This document shows positions 16,381 to 25,827 of a stretch of 41,419 nucleotides of DNA, piece by piece. Within the stretch, counting starts at the first letter, position 1, and each line of letters begins with the position of its first letter. The position numbers and the translations under genes were made by a program. Below the pieces are notes generated by a model, which saw only the letters and a program-made list of their open reading frames with translations, was not told the DNA's origin and searched no databases. The stretch comes from Streptococcus suis YS161 (GTDB lineage: Bacteria; Bacillota; Bacilli; Lactobacillales; Streptococcaceae). Where the stretch lies: assembly GCF_002760245.1 (NCBI RefSeq), contig NZ_ASCA01000067.1, forward strand, positions 1 to 41,419, given 5' to 3'.

Positions 16381-16977
16381 TTATTTTTCAAGGTCAGCTT
16401 CTACACGATTGCGATGGCGGAAAGAGATGACCAGCATCATAAATGAACTAGCAACCAGAATAGCGGCAATCAAAAATAGATGGTGGTGGAAGGCTATCAG
16501 AAGAATGATGGTGCTGAATACCAGAATAGCATACTGAAGCCAAACCATCTTATCAAGTTGATAAAGGTCTTGGTTGTAGCGACTGGTCATTAGGATTCCG
16601 AGATAGTAGAGGAAGTAGCCGATGAGTAGGAAGGGCAAACCAAAAGTGACATGCTCACCAGGTAAGACCTCCACAGCAACTGTAAAGAAGTTGATGCCTA
16701 AAACCAGTACCATATGGGCATAGAGTAAGGTGGCTACATTTGTCTTTTGATGGTGATTGATATTGAGATAGGTTTGCGAAATGTAAAACATAAAGGAGAA
16801 CGCCATTGCCAAGAAGAAGAGAACTCCAGTGAGTAGATGCGTCTGAATCGGATAATTCTTCAAAATCGCAATGACCGTTTCACCAAAAGTAATAATAGTA
16901 ATCAACTGACACCGTTCAACAATGTGAGGAAAGTTCATGACATCGTGACTGAGCTTATCCTTGAAGAAATAGGAAAT
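16381..16977 (-). pseudogene. ltrA-like (low temperature requirement A) gene, 3' part only, cut by an IS
   Basis: Encodes the C-terminal about 198 codons of a polytopic LtrA-family membrane protein (Pfam LtrA), a family of poorly known function of about 360-390 residues. The frame enters at the IS982 end (ISYFFKDKLSHDV, then MNFPHIVERCQL) and ends at TAA 16381-16383. The N-terminal half is not found on the other side of the IS. Bases 16768-16977 are about 98% identical to 23060-23268, whereas the C-terminal parts of the two genes are clearly diverged. That pattern points to recombination between the two paralogues. Confidence 0.85.
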
Positions 16978-17939
16978 ACCCGTGGTGCTAGTTCATTTCA
17001 AAATACAATAAAAAGCCCAAATGGACTATACTGTAAGTGACGAAACATACAGGAGGTTAGTCCCAATGAGCCGCTTACAGTACACTGCTAAATCTCATCA
17101 TTTGCAATGGAATGTACGCCAATTATCACAAATTTGTCATCACTTCTACCACAACTATTGCCCGGATTCCTTCAAATATCGGCGTAATGTTGGTTTAGCC
17201 AAAGTTTCAGATGAATCACTCCTTGTCTTGCTTTTGTTACAAGCTGAACTAGGCATAACATCACAACGCCATTTCTACAGCATCTGCCACCTCTTTCCTT
17301 GTGGTCAGTTACTAGAAAGAAGTCGTTTCAATCGTCGGTCAAAACAATTGATTTGGCTCGTCCAATTCATCCGAAAAGCTATGAGTGACATGCTTCCATC
17401 TGATAAACTAGTCATTATAGATAGTTTTCCTTTGCCACTTTGCCAACCTGTTCGCAATCACAGAGCTACCATTTTTAAAGGATTAGCCGATATTGGCTAC
17501 AACGCCTCTAAACACTTATGGTTTTACGGTTTCAAGGTTCATATGCTGGTGACCTTATCTGGTTTTATTCTGAACTATGTTGTCACACCTGCCTCTGTTC
17601 ACAATATCAAGGTGGTTTATGAACTATTAGAAGGGTGTAAGCAATCGGTTATCCTAGGTGATTTAGGCTACCTGAGCAGTGAACTCAAAAAGGACTTAGA
17701 GCAAGAAGGTTACCATCTATGGACGCCGTTTCGTAAAAACATGACAGGGGCCGAAGAACATAACAATTGGAAACTGATAACCATGAGACGAACTGTTGAA
17801 ACACGTTTTTCTGAACTGTGTCATCTCTTTGACATCGAACAGACATTAGCTAGAGGGCTAGCTGGACTACAGTTGCGAATCGAACAAATTATTCTAGCTC
17901 ATAACTTACGCTATTTTGAAATGAACTAGCACCACGGGT
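16978..17939 (+). mobile_element. IS982-family insertion sequence, complete, 962 bp
   Basis: Bounded by perfect 28-bp terminal inverted repeats starting ACCCGTGGTGCTAG at 16978 and ending at 17939. It contains one intact DDE transposase gene. Immediately flanking bases (AGGAAAT on the left, AGTCTTT on the right) show no target duplication. Since the rest of the ltrA gene is missing too, the junctions are likely the result of a deletion or a recombination after insertion. Confidence 0.92.
17066..17929 (+). CDS. IS982-family transposase
   Basis: A 287-residue DDE transposase catalysing cut-and-paste or copy movement of its IS. The catalytic triad is visible: Asp in VIIDSFPLP (about residue 118), Asp in ILGDLGYLS (about 198) and Glu in RRTVETRFSEL (about 245). 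ATG 17066 is preferred over an in-frame upstream codon at 17021 because AGGAGG (17051-17056) lies 9 nt before it. The stop TAG lies inside the right terminal repeat. No frameshift is seen, so the enzyme may be active. Confidence 0.92.
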   Translation: MSRLQYTAKSHHLQWNVRQLSQICHHFYHNYCPDSFKYRRNVGLAKVSDESLLVLLLLQAELGITSQRHFYSICHLFPCGQLLERSRFNRRSKQLIWLVQFIRKAMSDMLPSDKLVIIDSFPLPLCQPVRNHRATIFKGLADIGYNASKHLWFYGFKVHMLVTLSGFILNYVVTPASVHNIKVVYELLEGCKQSVILGDLGYLSSELKKDLEQEGYHLWTPFRKNMTGAEEHNNWKLITMRRTVETRFSELCHLFDIEQTLARGLAGLQLRIEQIILAHNLRYFEMN

Positions 17940-18130
17940 AGTCTTTGTGTAACAGGTATATTCTTGTATTTTTTAGTGAAAAAAGAAATAAATTGACAAA
18001 ATTATGGTAAAATGTAGGTTGATTTAAAATTAATCATTTAATGAATGGAATGAGTTCGAAGTAAGTCAAGATTGACTAGACATTGTATTTAAAGTAATTC
18101 GCAGGAATAAGAGATGGAAGGAGATAGAAC
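17940..18130 (+). promoter_or_regulatory. dlt operon promoter region
   Basis: The best candidate is an extended -10 TGG TAAAAT (18005-18013). A TTGACA at 17993-17998 is too close to act as its -35. TTTAAA (18023-18028) and TTTAAT (18037-18042) resemble CiaR half-sites, but at 14 bp their spacing is wrong for the usual 11-bp repeat. The IS982 end is 65 bp upstream, so any distal regulatory DNA has been replaced. Confidence 0.45.
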
Positions 18131-18256
18131 ATGCAACATCCAGTTGTACGATTTATCTGTAGAACCCTGTTCTATTTTTTTATATTGTTACTACTTTTGT
18201 ATCTGTATAGTTATTTAGACATTGGACAGGGAGGATTTATCTATAATGAGTTTTAA
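18131..18256 (+). CDS. dltX: DltX, small membrane protein of the D-alanylation operon
   Basis: A 41-residue protein starting [17 protein letters not shown], with one hydrophobic helix at about residues 13-28 and the C-terminal motif FIYNEF. That C-terminal motif is conserved in DltX proteins and helps carry D-alanine across the membrane with DltB and DltD. The RBS GGAAGGAG precedes ATG 18131. Its end overlaps the dltA start by 11 nt, so translation is coupled. It is too short for default ORF thresholds and often missed. Confidence 0.9.
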   Translation: MQHPVVRFICRTLFYFFILLLLLYLYSYLDIGQGGFIYNEF

Positions 18257-19808
18257 AGAGGAGAGTATAAAAAAGATTAGCAGTATGTTAGAGCGGGTAG
18301 AGCATTTTGCGACAGAAAATCCTGACTACCCTGTTTACCATTATCTAGAACAGTTGTACAGTTATGGGGATTTAAAGGCAGATTCAGATTCTTTAGCAGC
18401 CCATATTGATAGTTTGGATTTACCAGCAAACTCTCCTGTTCTTGTTTTTGGCGGACAGGAGTACCAGATGTTGGCAATCTTTGTAGCTTTAACCAAGGCT
18501 GGTCATCCGTATATCCCTGTAGATAGTCATTCTGCTTTGGATCGGATTGAAGCTATTCTGGAAATAGCAGAGCCGAGTTTGGTATTTGCGGTAGCAGACT
18601 TTCCGCTAGAGACAAGTTTGCCAGTGCTTGGTTTGTCTGAAGTTGAAGCCATTTTTGAGAAGAAGTCGACTTATCAGTTGATGCATCCTGTAAGTGGAGA
18701 TGATACCTACTATGTTATCTTCACTTCTGGGACAACGGGTAAACCAAAAGGGGTGCAAATTTCGCATGACAATTTGCTCAGCTTCACTAACTGGATGATA
18801 AGGGATAAGGAGTTTGCGCTACCAGAGCGACCGCAAATGTTGGCTCAACCTTCCTATTCGTTTGACTTGTCGGTTATGTATTGGGCTCCGACGCTTGCCC
18901 TTGGTGGGACCTTATTTGCCCTACCGAAAGAGTTGACTTTGGATTTTAAGACCTTATTTGCAGCTATTCAAACTTTGCCATTTAAGATTTGGACTTCGAC
19001 ACCATCATTTGTAGATATGGCTTTGCTATCTCGTGAGTTTGATGGGGAACATTTACCAGATTTGACGCATTTCTATTTTGACGGAGAGGAGTTAACTGTA
19101 AAAACAGCTCAGAAGCTCCGCGAACGTTTTCCAAAAGCTGTGATTGTTAACGCTTATGGACCGACCGAAGCTACAGTCGCCTTATCAGCAGTTGCCATCA
19201 CTGATGAGATGCTGGTGAATTATAAACGTTTGCCGATTGGCTATACCAAACCAGACTCGCCAACTTTTATTTTGGATGAGGATGGTCAAGTAGTACCGAA
19301 TGGTCAACAGGGAGAAATTGTTGTATCAGGTCCTGCTGTCTCTAAAGGATATTTGAATAATCCTGAGAGAACCGAGGCGGCATTTTTCCAGTTTGACGGC
19401 TTACAGGCCTATTATACTGGGGATTTGGGTGTAATGACAGATGAAGGTCTGTTACTCTATGGTGGGCGTATGGATTTCCAAATTAAATATAATGGTTATC
19501 GTATCGAGTTGGAAGAAGTTGCCCAACACTTAAATAAATCAACCTATATTGAGGCTGCGGTAGCTGTTCCACGTTATAATGCTGACCATAAAGTGCAAAA
19601 TCTGTTAGCTTATGTTGTCCCTAAAGCAGGGATTATGGAGCAGTTCGATCGAGAGTTGGAGTTAACCAAGGTCATCAAGCAGGAATTAAAAGAACGGATG
19701 ATGGATTATATGATGCCTTCGAAGTTTATTTATCGAGACAGTCTTCCTTTGACTGCAAATGGGAAGATTGATATTAAGGGATTGATCGCTGAGGTGAATG
19801 CTCAATGA
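18246..19808 (+). CDS. dltA: D-alanine--D-alanyl carrier protein ligase
   Basis: Activates D-alanine with ATP and loads it on the phosphopantetheine of DltC, in the cytosol. It is a 520-residue ANL-superfamily adenylation enzyme. The ATP loop [10 protein letters not shown] is near residue 160, the NAYGPTEAT block follows, then YYTGDLG, and the final catalytic lysine is in [10 protein letters not shown] near the C-terminus. ATG 18246 is chosen because it gives the family N-terminus and has AGGGAGG at 18228-18234. An upstream TTG at 18222 lies before that RBS. The stop overlaps the dltB start (ATGA, 19805-19808). Confidence 0.96.
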   Translation: MSFKEESIKKISSMLERVEHFATENPDYPVYHYLEQLYSYGDLKADSDSLAAHIDSLDLPANSPVLVFGGQEYQMLAIFVALTKAGHPYIPVDSHSALDRIEAILEIAEPSLVFAVADFPLETSLPVLGLSEVEAIFEKKSTYQLMHPVSGDDTYYVIFTSGTTGKPKGVQISHDNLLSFTNWMIRDKEFALPERPQMLAQPSYSFDLSVMYWAPTLALGGTLFALPKELTLDFKTLFAAIQTLPFKIWTSTPSFVDMALLSREFDGEHLPDLTHFYFDGEELTVKTAQKLRERFPKAVIVNAYGPTEATVALSAVAITDEMLVNYKRLPIGYTKPDSPTFILDEDGQVVPNGQQGEIVVSGPAVSKGYLNNPERTEAAFFQFDGLQAYYTGDLGVMTDEGLLLYGGRMDFQIKYNGYRIELEEVAQHLNKSTYIEAAVAVPRYNADHKVQNLLAYVVPKAGIMEQFDRELELTKVIKQELKERMMDYMMPSKFIYRDSLPLTANGKIDIKGLIAEVNAQ

Positions 19809-21046
19809 TGGAGTTTTTCAAACAGCTACCTCAGTTAGAGCCTTATGGGAATCCATTGTACTTTTTCTATCTAGTCTTGGCGCTAGTACCAATTTTTATA
19901 GGACTCTTTTTTAAAAAACGTTTCCCCTTGTATGAAACAGGTGTTAGTTTAGCCTTCATTGTCTTGATGTTTACAGGTACAAAGACAATACAGTTGCTGT
20001 CTTTATTGGCCTATATCATTTGGCAGACAATGTTGATTTTTTTCTACAAGCATTATCGTCAACGGGCAAATCAAAGCTGGGTCTTCTATTTAATCGTATG
20101 TTTAGCTGTTTTTCCGTTGACTTGGGTAAAGTTGGCACCGACTTTTAGTCAGCATGGGGCAATTTTCGGTTTTTTAGGTATTTCTTATTTAACGTTTCGG
20201 TCGGTCGGAATGGTGATTGAAATGCGGGACGGTTTACTAACGGAATTTAGTTTAGGGAGTTTTTTACGATTTTTGCTATTTATGCCAACTATTTCGAGTG
20301 GTCCTATTGATCGTTATAGACGGTTTACGGAAGATTACAAACAAATTCCTGAGCGAACTGAGTTATTAAATATGCTCGATCAGACTGTGCATTATATTAT
20401 GATGGGCTTCTTATATAAGTTTATTCTAGCCTATTTTATTGGGCATACTTTACTGGAGCCTTTAAAGGCAGTAGTCTTGGATCAAGGTGGATGGTTTAAC
20501 TTACCTACTATTGGAGTTATGTATCTTTATGGTTTTGAATTATTCTTTGACTTTGCAGGCTATTCCATGTTTGCCATAGGTATTTCCAATCTTATGGGTA
20601 TTCGCTGCCCAATTAACTTTGATCAACCGTTCAAATCGCGTGATCTTAAGGAATTTTGGAATCGATGGCATATCAGCTTATCTTTTTGGTTCCGTGATTT
20701 TGTTTTCATGCGTCTGGTTAAGGCTTTGTTGAAACATAAGGTTTTCAAAAATCGAAATACGGTATCTAATGTTGCCTATCTGTTAAATATGCTCTTGATG
20801 GGCTTGTGGCATGGTGTAACATGGTATTATATTGCATATGGTCTCTTTCATGCTTTGGGGTTGATCATCAATGATGCTTGGATTCGTAAGAAGAAATCAA
20901 TTAATTTAGCTCGAAAAAAAGCTGGGCAAGAACCACTGCCGGATAATCGTTGGACGAGTTTCGCTGGTATGTTTGTGACCTTCCATACGGTCATGTTCTC
21001 TTTCTTGATATTTTCAGGATTTTTAGATAAATTGTGGTTCAAGTAG
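19805..21046 (+). CDS. dltB: MBOAT-family D-alanyl transfer protein DltB
   Basis: A 413-residue multispanning membrane protein of the MBOAT family. It takes D-alanine from DltC and passes it outward for attachment to teichoic acids. The MBOAT core is visible as [16 protein letters not shown] and [19 protein letters not shown]; the conserved histidine is in LWHG. An ATG immediately after, at 19808, is an alternative start. It overlaps dltA by 4 nt and is followed 42 nt later by dltC with its own RBS (AAAGGAA). Confidence 0.96.
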   Translation: MMEFFKQLPQLEPYGNPLYFFYLVLALVPIFIGLFFKKRFPLYETGVSLAFIVLMFTGTKTIQLLSLLAYIIWQTMLIFFYKHYRQRANQSWVFYLIVCLAVFPLTWVKLAPTFSQHGAIFGFLGISYLTFRSVGMVIEMRDGLLTEFSLGSFLRFLLFMPTISSGPIDRYRRFTEDYKQIPERTELLNMLDQTVHYIMMGFLYKFILAYFIGHTLLEPLKAVVLDQGGWFNLPTIGVMYLYGFELFFDFAGYSMFAIGISNLMGIRCPINFDQPFKSRDLKEFWNRWHISLSFWFRDFVFMRLVKALLKHKVFKNRNTVSNVAYLLNMLLMGLWHGVTWYYIAYGLFHALGLIINDAWIRKKKSINLARKKAGQEPLPDNRWTSFAGMFVTFHTVMFSFLIFSGFLDKLWFK

Positions 21047-21088
21047 ACAATAGGTAACGATTGTATGAATCGTAGAAAGGAATAAAAA

Positions 21089-21328
21089 ATGGATGTAAAA
21101 GAAACAATATTGAATATTATCGAAGAATTATTTATGGAAGATGTATCTGAAATGATGGATGAAGACCTATTTGATGCGGGTGTTTTGGATAGTATGGGGA
21201 CCGTAGAACTTATTGTGGAGTTAGAAAGTCGTTTTAATATTACAGTTCCAGTTTCAGAGTTTGGTCGTGAAGATTGGAATACAGCTAACAAAATCATTTC
21301 TGGTGTTGTGGAGTTGATGCATGCGTAA
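21089..21328 (+). CDS. dltC: D-alanyl carrier protein
   Basis: A 79-residue acidic acyl-carrier-type protein, a four-helix bundle. The phosphopantetheine is attached to Ser35 in [15 protein letters not shown]. It shuttles D-alanyl thioester from DltA to DltB. The RBS GAAAGGAA precedes ATG 21089. Its 3' end overlaps dltD by 8 nt. Confidence 0.96.
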   Translation: MDVKETILNIIEELFMEDVSEMMDEDLFDAGVLDSMGTVELIVELESRFNITVPVSEFGREDWNTANKIISGVVELMHA

Positions 21329-22586
21329 GCAATTGTGGCAGATTTTTGGGCCTGTGATTTGTGCAACGTTTTTAGTTATTCTCACCTTGTTGTTTTTCCC
21401 GAGTTCTTCTCGGTCAAATTTCAAAGAAGAAAAACAAGATGCAGTAGCATTGTCTTATATTAGTTTTAAGAGCAAATATAAGAAAAATAGAGCTCTGGGA
21501 GACAAAAATCATCGCTTTGTTCCTTTCTTTGGGTCAAGTGAATGGTCACGTTTTGATAGTATGCATCCGTCAGTGTTGGCAGATGCCTATCAGAGAGAGT
21601 ATACTCCCTATTTGTTAGGACAACGTGGTGCAGCTTCGCTGACACAATATTTTGGCATGCAACAGATTGGGGCACATTTAAAAAATAGTCAGGCTATCTA
21701 TGTTGTTTCTCCTCAATGGTTTTCACCCAAAGGGGCATCATCTAAGGCATTTGAACAATATTTTAGTAGTGATCAAGCCACTCATTTTCTGCAAACAAGT
21801 GCTGAGGATGACTATGATAGATATGCAGCAAAGCGTTTCTTAGAGCTTAAATCAGACTGTAGTTTGACAGGAATGTTTCAAAAAGTAGCTGGTGGTAAGG
21901 AATTGTCGAAATGGGATAGAGAGCAGTTGACCTGGCAAGCCTATTTATTAGAAAAGCAAGATGCCTTATTTAGTCGCTTTGCTGATTCTGGTAGTAATTT
22001 AGGATTGGTAGAAACGGAAGCGATGAAACTTCCAGAGCCTTTTTCCTATGACCGCTTGAGTAAAGTGGCTAATGAGGACGGGAGTCGTTCTACTCAATCA
22101 AATGATTTCCAAATTGATGATAGGTTTTATAGAAATCGTCTTCAGTCAAAAATCAAAAAACTCAAACAATCCCAGACAAAAATATCTTATCTGCAATCAC
22201 CGGAGTACAATGATTTTCAGCTGGTTTTGAATGAATTTGCTAAACATCAGACTGATGTGCTATTTGTAATTCCCCCAGTTAATGAACGTTGGATGAACTA
22301 CACTGGTCTCAATAAAGATATGTATCGGGCAACAGTAGCAAAGATTAAGTACCAGTTGACCAGTCAAGGTTTCAATCATATTGCTGATTTGTCGGAGCAG
22401 GGGGGGATAGATTATTTTATGCAAGATACAATCCACATCGGTTGGCAAGGCTGGCTGGAGCTTGATAAGTATATCCACCCATTCTTGACAGAACAACAAG
22501 CACCTGTTCATTATCAGTTAAAAAAAGAATTTTTAACTTCCGAATGGGCTGCATATAAGGGAGATTTAAACTTATTTTTAAAATAG
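21321..22586 (+). CDS. dltD: D-alanyl transfer protein DltD
   Basis: A 421-residue protein with one N-terminal membrane anchor (about residues 8-28) and an extracellular SGNH-hydrolase-like domain. The catalytic serine is in [11 protein letters not shown] at about residue 70, and the Asp-x-x-His pair is in [12 protein letters not shown] at about residue 370. It completes the transfer of D-alanine to lipoteichoic acid at the cell surface. Charge modification of this kind raises resistance to cationic peptides. The start overlaps dltC by 8 nt. A strong terminator follows. Confidence 0.95.
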   Translation: MRKQLWQIFGPVICATFLVILTLLFFPSSSRSNFKEEKQDAVALSYISFKSKYKKNRALGDKNHRFVPFFGSSEWSRFDSMHPSVLADAYQREYTPYLLGQRGAASLTQYFGMQQIGAHLKNSQAIYVVSPQWFSPKGASSKAFEQYFSSDQATHFLQTSAEDDYDRYAAKRFLELKSDCSLTGMFQKVAGGKELSKWDREQLTWQAYLLEKQDALFSRFADSGSNLGLVETEAMKLPEPFSYDRLSKVANEDGSRSTQSNDFQIDDRFYRNRLQSKIKKLKQSQTKISYLQSPEYNDFQLVLNEFAKHQTDVLFVIPPVNERWMNYTGLNKDMYRATVAKIKYQLTSQGFNHIADLSEQGGIDYFMQDTIHIGWQGWLELDKYIHPFLTEQQAPVHYQLKKEFLTSEWAAYKGDLNLFLK

Positions 22587-22603
22587 TTAGATACAGTTAT
22601 AAT

Positions 22604-22648
22604 AAAAAGCAAGAAGGCTTTGAATTAGGAAGTCTCCTTGCTTTTTTT
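22604..22648. terminator. Bidirectional terminator between dltD and the ltrA chimera
   Basis: AAAAAGCAAG (22604-22613) pairs with CTTGCTTTTT (22637-22646), followed by further T. The A-rich left side also suits the opposing gene. Confidence 0.8.
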
Positions 22649-22671
22649 GTTCTTTTACTGTAATAAACTGA

Positions 22672-23776
22672 TTATATATCTTCTCCCAACAAACTGTGGT
22701 TGGCTTTGCGGAAGCGAATAACATGATAGGCAATCATAGCGTGTGAGAGCAGGTTTAAGATAACAAATAGTAGGATATTTGAATGCCCATCCAGCAATAA
22801 GGCAACATTTCCAATTAGTAAAATGAGAGCATAGATGAACAGCCCTCTCCTGCCAACTTGATGGACTTGTTGATTATAGAAGGAGGTCGAAAGGATACCA
22901 CTATAGAAGAGAAGGTTTCCTACAATCAGCATGGGCAAGGCCAAATCATTATGATGACTAGGGAAAAGCTCCATTGCCACTGTGAAGAAATTCAAGCCAA
23001 GAACAATCACCAAATGAGCGTATAGTAGAACAGTCGCATCTGCCTTGCGGTGATGGATAGGTTTGCGAAATGTAAAACATAAAGGAGAACGCCATAGCCA
23101 AGAAGAAGAGAACACCAGTGAGTAGATGCGTCTGAATCGGATAATTCTTCAAAATCGCAATGACCGTTTCACCAAAAGTAATAATAGTAATCAACTGACA
23201 CCGTTCAACAATGTGAGGAAAGTTCATGACATCGTGACTGAGTTTGTCCTTGAAGAAATAGGAAATGACAAATGGAAGATAAAAAAGCAAGAGGCTCTTT
23301 TCATCATAGGTCCAGAAATTGAAGTAGATAGCTACCAAAGCCAAGAAAAATACCAGCAAATAAATCCCAAACATATAGAGACTATGCTTAATATCAGCCG
23401 TAAAACCGATTTTTCGCCCACGAAGGTAGTACTGCAAGCAAAGTAGCAAATAAGACAGGGTCAAAAAGATAGTAAAGGGTAGGGCTGTCGCTTCAAAATC
23501 ATGGCTAAAGTTCAGGGATAATTGTCCCACTACAAACATGGACGCAATAATCGTGTTAATATCCAACAAATCCCGTTCACCATATTTGTTGAGGTAAATC
23601 GTCTCATTAATCCACAAGGTCATAATAATCAGGTTAGCGGTGATAAAAGTTAGAATTTCCCTGAGACCGATATGGTCCCCGTGTAAGAGGCCAGTCAGTG
23701 AAGAGGTAGCTAATACAAAGACCAAGTCATAAAACAATTCATAGTTTGATACGCGTTTTGCGATAATTTCAGACAT
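22672..23776 (-). pseudogene. Second ltrA-like gene, frameshifted and apparently chimeric
   Basis: The N-terminal part (MSEIIAKRVSNYELFYDLVF, from 23776) reads well to about 23060, ending in YISQTY. The matching C-terminal part (HHRKADATVLLYAHLV to 22672) is in another frame. Where the other copy has 12 nt between the TAT codon and the two histidine codons, this one has a single C, so an 11-nt deletion causes the frameshift. The N-terminal frame continues out of family to a stop at 22958. Bases 23060-23268 are about 98% identical to the other ltrA remnant, while the C-terminal part is not. LtrA proteins are multispanning membrane proteins of poorly known role. Confidence 0.85.
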
Positions 23777-23823
23777 GTCAATCTCCTTTTCAAAAAAATC
23801 TGACCTATTATACCATACGAAAA

Positions 23824-23997
23824 GGCTGGGACAAAAGTCCTGGCCTCATTAGTTTTTTCAATAGTTAAACTTGACGCAGTGGTTGAGTGGGCTCTAATTA
23901 GCTGATTTTATCAGCTTTTACAGCCCTACTCAACTGTGCGGGGGTGGGCTAACGACTCATCGAACCCTGCGGGTTACCGATTTTTGTCCCACTCCCT
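23824..23997 (-). repeat. Structured modular intergenic repeat, copy C (inverted)
   Basis: Read on the minus strand it begins AGGGAGTGGGACAAAAATCGG and contains CCCACCCCCGCACAG, a long hairpin, CAACCACTGCG and a terminal CCCAGCC, in the same order as the copies at 321-547 and 30214-30548. The hairpin pairs GTTGAGTGGGCT (23882-23893) with AGCCC-T-ACTCAAC (23922-23934), with an inner AGCTGA/TCAGCT stem. Outer GGCTGGGACAAAAGTCC and its partner near 23990 are typical of streptococcal intergenic repeats. It lies between two minus-strand genes and may terminate the upstream one. Confidence 0.7.
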
Positions 23998-24002
23998 ATA
24001 TC

Positions 24003-24959
24003 TTATAATGTCCAGTCCAAGTCAGGTCCGACAGGAACAATGCCTGTTGGGTTAATGGTTTTGTGGCTACCGTAGTAGTGCTGTTTGATATGGTCAAAGT
24101 CAACTGTCTCCGCAATACCAGCATGGTTGTAAATCCGCTTGGTATAATCCCACAAGTTTGGATAGTCAACCAAAGCCTTGAGATTGCATTTGAAATGTCC
24201 AAAGTATACAGGGTCAAAACGTACCAAGGTGGTAAAGAGTCGAATATCAGCCTCTGTCAGCTGATTGCCCACCAGATAGTCATTATCCGCCAAATGTTCT
24301 TCCAATTTATCCAAGGCAGCAAAGAGATTTTTGACTTCTTTTTCATAGACTGCTTGACTGGTTGAAAAACCTGCCTTGTAGACACCGTTGTTGATGTTTG
24401 GATAGACAAAGTCATTCATGGCATCAATCTCAGCCTGTAGGTGTTCTGGATAGTAGTCATCATAGTTGCCTGTAATGTCATTGAAGGCGGTATTGAACAT
24501 CCGCATAATCTCGGCAGACTCGTTGCTTACGATTGTATTGGTTTTCTTATCCCAAAGAACTGGAACGGTGACACGTCCTGTATAGTGTGGATCAGCCTTC
24601 AAATATACCTGATAGAGATAGTCGCTGTTAAAGAGGGAATCCTTGATCACGCCAGGTCCGTCTGCAAAAGTCCAGCCATTTTCTAACATGAGGGGATGAA
24701 CGACAGACAAGGAAATATGGTCTTCCAAGCCCTTCAATTTTCGCATAATCAAGGTCCGACTAGCCCAAGGACAAGCCAGAGAAATATAGAGGTGGTAGCG
24801 ACCAGACTCAGCCTTGAAACCGCCCTCTCCTGTTGGGCCTGCCTGTCCGTCTGGCGTAATCCAGTTGCGAAATTGTGTGATAGTACGGACAAATTTACCG
24901 CCTGTTGACTTGGTGTCATACCATTGATCCACCCATTTGCCATCTTGTAAAAGTCCCAT
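24003..24959 (-). CDS. Glutathionyl-hydroquinone reductase (Xi-class glutathione S-transferase)
   Basis: A 318-residue protein of the YqjG/ECM4 type. It reduces glutathionyl-hydroquinones using glutathione through a catalytic cysteine, here in SLACPWASRTLI at about residue 60. A thioredoxin-like domain is followed by an all-helical GST domain (about 175-300). The motif TEADIRLFTTLVRFD is typical. ATG 24959 has GGGAG upstream. It has a consensus minus-strand promoter and a perfect 11-bp palindrome in its 5' UTR. It is divergent from rsuA and, further on, a glutathione peroxidase gene, which suggests a small thiol-redox module. Confidence 0.9.
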   Translation of the reverse strand: MGLLQDGKWVDQWYDTKSTGGKFVRTITQFRNWITPDGQAGPTGEGGFKAESGRYHLYISLACPWASRTLIMRKLKGLEDHISLSVVHPLMLENGWTFADGPGVIKDSLFNSDYLYQVYLKADPHYTGRVTVPVLWDKKTNTIVSNESAEIMRMFNTAFNDITGNYDDYYPEHLQAEIDAMNDFVYPNINNGVYKAGFSTSQAVYEKEVKNLFAALDKLEEHLADNDYLVGNQLTEADIRLFTTLVRFDPVYFGHFKCNLKALVDYPNLWDYTKRIYNHAGIAETVDFDHIKQHYYGSHKTINPTGIVPVGPDLDWTL

Positions 24960-24985
24960 GAATTTTCTCCCTTACTGAAGAAATG

Positions 24986-25013
24986 GGAAATCCAATAGGA
25001 TGATTGGATTTCC
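24986..25013 (-). promoter_or_regulatory. Palindrome in the 5' UTR of the GST gene
   Basis: GGAAATCCAAT (24986-24996) and ATTGGATTTCC (25003-25013) are perfect 11-bp inverted repeats. The site lies about 30-55 nt downstream of the GST promoter and could be an operator or an RNA hairpin. The gene's own RBS (AAGGGAG) is 3' of it and free. Confidence 0.55.
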
Positions 25014-25041
25014 TTTGTAAAAAAATATATCACTAACTAGT

Positions 25042-25091
25042 ATTATAAACTTTTTTCAAAAAGAGTCAAGCTATATGATTTGTGATACAAT
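25042..25091. promoter_or_regulatory. Divergent overlapping promoters of the GST gene (minus) and rsuA (plus)
   Basis: Minus strand: -35 TTGACT (25069-25064), 16-bp spacer, -10 TATAAT (25047-25042). Plus strand: extended -10 TGA TACAAT (25083-25091), whose -35 region would overlap the GST -35. The two polymerases would compete. The plus-strand -10 ends 6 nt before the rsuA ATG. Confidence 0.6.
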
Positions 25092-25097
25092 AGTCCC

Positions 25098-25814
25098 ATG
25101 AGATTGGACAAATGTTTAGAGAAAGCCAAAGTTGGCTCGCGTAAGCAAGTAAAAAAACTTTTCAAAGCCCAGCAAATCAAGATTAACGGACGACCTGCTC
25201 AAAGCCTAAGCCAGATTGTTGACCCAGAGTTACAAACTATCCAAGTTTCGGGTAAAAAAGTTGCCTTAGAAGGTTCCGCCTATTATTTGCTTCATAAACC
25301 AGCAGGAGTCGTTTCTGCCGTGACAGACCAGGAGCATCAGACAGTCATCGACTTGATTTCTCCGCAAGACAGTAGGGAAGGTCTCTACCCAGTCGGTCGC
25401 CTGGACAGGGATACCGAAGGCCTAGTCCTCATTACCAACAATGGTCCGCTCGGTTATCGCATGCTCCATCCCAGTCACCATGTGGACAAGGTCTACTATG
25501 TGGAGGTAAATGGATGCTTGGCTGAGGATGCTTCAAAATTTTTTGCCTCAGGTGTTACTTTCTTGGATGGAACACGGTGTCAGCCTGCAGATTTGACTGT
25601 CTTGGAGGCTTCTTTGGACCATAGCAGAGCGACCATCAAGCTGGCAGAAGGTAAGTTTCATCAGGTCAAAAAGATGTTTTTAGCCTATGGTGTCAAGGTC
25701 ACTTATCTCAAGCGGATTTCCTTTGGTGGTTTTGAACTGGGGGATTTGGAACGAGGTGCATACAGACAACTCACACCAAATGAAATGGAACATTTATTCA
25801 CTTATTTTGACTAG
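25098..25814 (+). CDS. rsuA: 16S rRNA pseudouridine synthase (RsuA family)
   Basis: A 238-residue RsuA-type enzyme, which makes pseudouridine in the small-subunit rRNA (position 516 in E. coli). An N-terminal S4 RNA-binding domain (MRLDKCLEKAKVGSRKQVKK) is followed by the catalytic core with the essential Asp in VGRLDRDTEGLVLITNNG near residue 102. ATG 25098 gives the usual N-terminus. It has no Shine-Dalgarno and lies 6 nt after a -10 box, so the mRNA is predicted leaderless. Glutathione peroxidase follows 13 nt after its stop. Confidence 0.92.
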   Translation: MRLDKCLEKAKVGSRKQVKKLFKAQQIKINGRPAQSLSQIVDPELQTIQVSGKKVALEGSAYYLLHKPAGVVSAVTDQEHQTVIDLISPQDSREGLYPVGRLDRDTEGLVLITNNGPLGYRMLHPSHHVDKVYYVEVNGCLAEDASKFFASGVTFLDGTRCQPADLTVLEASLDHSRATIKLAEGKFHQVKKMFLAYGVKVTYLKRISFGGFELGDLERGAYRQLTPNEMEHLFTYFD

Positions 25815-25827
25815 AGGAGGATATATA

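Noticed and set aside
17993..18013. TTGACA with TAAAAT as the dlt promoter.
   Set aside because: The spacer is only 9 bp; the extended -10 alone is more likely.
18023..18042. CiaR-type direct repeat upstream of dltX.
   Set aside because: TTTAAA/TTTAAT half-sites are 14 bp apart instead of the usual 11 and are imperfect.
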